From Perkinsus olseni (taxonomy: Eukaryota > Perkinsozoa > Perkinsida): a stretch of 24,808 nucleotides of DNA. The notes below the pieces were generated by a model. That model had not been told where the DNA came from, made no database searches, and saw only the letters and a list, made by a program, of their open reading frames with translations. Of this stretch, positions 22,243 to 24,808 are shown piece after piece; within the stretch, counting starts at the first letter, position 1, and each line of letters starts with the position of its first letter. The DNA lies in NCBI GenBank assembly GCA_013115125.1, contig JABANN010000504.1, forward strand, positions 1-24,808, read 5' to 3'. The position numbers were made by a program, and so were the translations under genes.

Positions 22243-23246
22243 ATGGTACCCCTGTCCCTCGTAGGGTGCGTCCTCATCGCCCTCTCCGCAGCCACTGTGG
22301 ACGACATCCCCCTCAACCACTACCCTATGGTGAGCCGCCTCCAGCTGGTGATACCTCGAGACCGTCTCTCCCTCAGATCATGAGCCATGACGCTGGCATG
22401 GGTTACACCGAGCCTTCCCTGCAGAACATAGTCCGCTGGTCGAAGAACCAAGTGGGGGACTTGAGACAGCAAGTGGACTGCGGCGCCCGAGCGTTCGACA
22501 TGCGAGGAGCTTGTGGTGACGATGGTGTCGTCAGGATCCACCACGGTATATTCGTCATCGACGTCCCCCTACGGAAGGCTCTCGAGGACTTGATTGCCGT
22601 AGCGGGAGAGCGCCCTCAGGAGTTGCTGTTGGTACAGTATCAGCAGTACTTGCCGGACACCGAGGAGTGCCGGAGAGAGGTGTGGAAGGTCTCTGAGGAG
22701 CTCGGGTTAATGAAGTCCCTCGGGGGAGGAGGTGACTCCTGCGAGAAGCTCCGAGGACTCACCGTGGGCGGAGCGAAGGAACATGGGAAACTCGCGAATG
22801 GTGGCCACATCTTTGTTTTCGAGGCTGGTGACAACTGCACGCTCGGCAGGGGCAACCTCAATTGCTACACGAAGCCGGACGACTCGCAGACGTTCGAGTC
22901 CTGCTTCCCTGCAACGGGGTCCTCGGGGCCCTCTGCTGGAGTCACAGAGATGGTTGATACTCTGGTGGGCCTGGCATCAGTTCTACCGCCAGAGGACGGC
23001 CGGCTGTTGAGTACTGCTGGCCATTGGCAGTACAACCTAGAGCAATTCACTGGCATACTGCAGTACCATTCGAGCCTTCTCATGGATGTCTACTTCTCCG
23101 ATCTGCACCATTGGATTGCCAATAGGACACAAGAGATGGACTACGTTGGCCTCCTAGGCCTGGACAATGTCTGTGACAGGGGCCTCGGAATCTACAATAA
23201 ACTATCTCAGAGAATCGAGGAGCTCTCGGCGGTACATCGCGGCTGA
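22243..23246 (+). CDS. Secreted PLC X-like phosphodiesterase, copy 2 (2 exons, 318 aa)
   Basis: Exon 1 (22243-22329) encodes a signal peptide (MVPLSLVGCVLIALSAATV) and DDIPLNHYPM; exon 2 is 22377-23246. The intron (47 bases) sits at the same codon position as in copy 1, just before the catalytic MSHDAGMGY (His33). The second motif is IHHG (His85), and ARAFDMR and HWQYNLEQFTG are also kept. It lies 220 bases downstream of copy 1 in the same orientation, so the pair arose by tandem duplication. Copy 2 carries a more Cys-rich middle (DNCTLGRGNLNCYTKPDD), which may give different disulfides. A longer frame upstream of the chosen Met (from about 22170) lacks a signal peptide and is rejected. Substrate unknown, as for copy 1. 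Confidence 0.88.
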
Positions 23247-23556
23247 GGCTCTAACGACATCTGTCTGGAAGCCCCTCTCCCCTCCTCACCATCTTGCTGT
23301 GAATCTGACTGTTGGTATCATCGCCGATGGGCGGCCCCTCTGGCGGCTTCTCTTCTGTAATCCTGCTAGCTACTCTTTCAATCTCTCTAATTGCCCCCAC
23401 AAGGTATGTTATTGTCGGTGCGGTTATTCAGTGGCGTACAGGTTGGTTGTTGTGTGGTTGTCGAGTGGACGAATGTCGTCGGCAGGAGCCTGTCCTCGGT
23501 CACTCCATCTATACTGCAGACATTGTTGTCCATTTTGGCGCCACAGTATCATCATC
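23247..23556. other. Spacer upstream of the bZIP gene
   Basis: No gene seen. The frames crossing it belong to neighbouring exons read out of phase. It should hold the promoter of the bZIP gene. Confidence 0.5.
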
Positions 23557-24713
23557 ATGTCCTCCGAGCCGCCGGCTTTGGATAATAGCGTTGACGGTGG
23601 CGGCCATCGCACCCTGCGTGAGGGGCGTATGGTCGCTGGGCATCATCCCGACGGAGAGGTAGCAGAGAATGTCTCCATGTCAGCCTCCAGGATTTCTCTT
23701 CCTTCATGTTAGGCCAGCCGACTGACGAGAAGGGAGTCTGCCAGGCAGTCCCGGAAGCGGAAGAAGATGTACTTGGAGACCCTGGAAGACAAGGTCCAGA
23801 AGTTGAGCTTTGAAGTGAACCGAATGAAGGAGTATGCTGCTACAGGGTTGTCTTTGGAGAGCCTGGACCAAGAAACCAGGAACAACGTCAACCAGCTCCG
23901 AACGGCACTGGCGTCTGATACCACACCAAGCGTAGAACTATTCAGTTTGGTGGGTACCCTGCTGGTGCGGCTGGGGTCCAATGGCGTCGAGAGGCGGGTA
24001 GGCATCGAGAAGGATCTGGAGCAGCTCCCAGAGCTCTTCATATCCCCCGTGAACATGCTCCTCTTCTGGCTCAATGAGCGCAGGATTGGCCCGTTCTCCT
24101 ACGGCAGTGAGAGTGGGCCCGCTAGCAGGGCTCCTCCAGACCCGGACTCGGAGGCAACGAAGGCTAACGACTCCCACGCCCAGGATGTTAAGAAGAATTG
24201 GAAAGAGTTGGAGGAACAACTGGATCTCACGGACGAGCAGAAGACCCAGTTGCAGCAGATCGAGGAGATGATAGACCAGGAGAAGCAGCAGACTCTGAGC
24301 TGCCTGCGTGCCATCGAGCACATGAAGAGGGCGCTCAGCATCAGAGCTTACAGCATGCAAAAGTGTGTTGAGAATCTACGAGGGATGCTATCGCCCGCAC
24401 AGGTAAGAATCAGGTATGTGCTTGAGTCCTCAGCGGTTCACTTCTTTAGGCTGCCCGTGTCGTTCTGTGGCTTTACGACCAAGCGTCTGCCAAGGACGAG
24501 ATGGAACAAATAGAGCAGGAATTGTTTCCTGGAGTCACGATGGCGTCCAGTGCAAACTCCGCTACCCAACAGTCGATTCATCGAGAGCAGACCATGCAGA
24601 GTGCCCGAGACAATATGCTATCCATGAACGATTCGGACAGCCCGCCGGGCGAGGAGCTTGAGGAAGAGTCTGGTAGCTCGCATTCTGATGTTGCTCAGTT
24701 TGGCACTTTCTGA
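23557..24713 (+). CDS. bZIP transcription factor with an atypical basic region (3 exons, 351 aa)
   Basis: Exons 23557-23658, 23713-24402 and 24450-24713 join in phase 0 through 54- and 47-base introns. The basic region RRESARQSRKRKK runs straight into a leucine zipper (LEDKVQKLSFEVNRM), with the first zipper Leu nine residues after the last basic-motif Arg, as in all bZIP factors. The family pattern N-x7-R is R-x7-R here: the base-contacting Asn is replaced by Arg. The rest of the protein is helical: residues near 23941-24090 form one bundle, and 24190-24350 a coiled-coil-like stretch (LDLTDEQKTQLQQIEEMID) leading to LSPAQAARVVLWLYDQ. That layout recalls the C-terminal helical regions of plant and stramenopile bZIP proteins. 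The tail is acidic and Ser-rich (EELEEESGSSHSD), a possible activation segment. The 34-residue first exon is plausible but less certain than the rest. Confidence 0.82.
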
Positions 24714-24738
24714 TTGACATTTTCTGTATCCTTCGTTC

Positions 24739-24752
24739 ATTGACCGGTCAAT
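24739..24752. promoter_or_regulatory. 14-bp perfect palindrome downstream of the bZIP gene
   Basis: ATTGACCGGTCAAT is its own reverse complement. A second, 10-bp palindrome CGCGATCGCG follows at 24781-24790, and the window ends with an ATG at 24806-24808 that may start the next gene. The pair could be binding sites for a dimeric factor in that gene's promoter; function is not shown. Confidence 0.3.
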
Positions 24753-24808
24753 TTATTGGGCGAGTTTAAAGCGAGGCGCGCGCGATCGCGATTAGGAGGG
24801 AACATATG

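Noticed and set aside
22170-22376. Long plus-strand frame upstream of PLC copy 2, continuous with its exon 2
   Set aside because: It has no signal peptide and crosses the intron; splicing 22329 to 22377 matches copy 1 exactly.

Overview
The window looks like nuclear DNA of an intron-rich alveolate, most probably Perkinsus or a close relative. This is an inference from style: nearly all genes are cut by short GT-AG introns of about 38-70 bases, a run of genes lies head-to-tail on one strand with small gaps, and short secreted proteins and a tandem pair of secreted PLC-like enzymes are present. There is no bacterial signature. The exon chains below were built by hand from splice sites and reading phase. 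Each of the nine plus-strand chains closes in frame, which is the main support for them.

Region 1-2520 is transcribed from the minus strand. It holds the 5' part of an ABCA-type transporter that runs off the left edge (about 1605 to 1) and a small signal-peptide protein (2520-2107) with one in-frame stop. A 104-bp inverted-repeat element (801-904) probably lies in an intron of the transporter. Bases 2521-4273 form a divergent strand-switch region in which no convincing gene was found.

From 4751 to the right edge every gene is on the plus strand. They are: a 20-exon gene for a protein with two PAM2 (poly(A)-binding-protein-binding) motifs and four LOTUS/OST-HTH-like domains (4751-8814); a small Ser/Thr/Ala-rich protein of unknown function (9039-9876); a 16-exon paralogue of the first gene with one PAM2 motif and three LOTUS-like domains (10911-13740); a HAD-like protein of the HDHD3 type with altered catalytic residues (14229-15422); a helical-repeat plus SET-like protein with a degenerate SET motif (15538-18378); phosphoglucomutase (18681-20840, 10 exons, 567 aa, all signature motifs present); two tandem secreted PLC X-like phosphodiesterases (21010-22022 and 22243-23246); and a bZIP factor with an Arg in place of the invariant Asn (23557-24713).

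The most unusual content is the tandem pair of PAM2-LOTUS genes. The combination suggests proteins that bind poly(A)-binding protein through PAM2 and RNA or partner proteins through LOTUS domains, that is, a possible mRNA-storage or translation-control module. The two copies share three successive domain-encoding blocks with identical exon lengths and phases but differ in PAM2 number and in the fourth LOTUS domain. The other genes are not obviously one pathway; phosphoglucomutase is housekeeping and the PLC pair is secreted.
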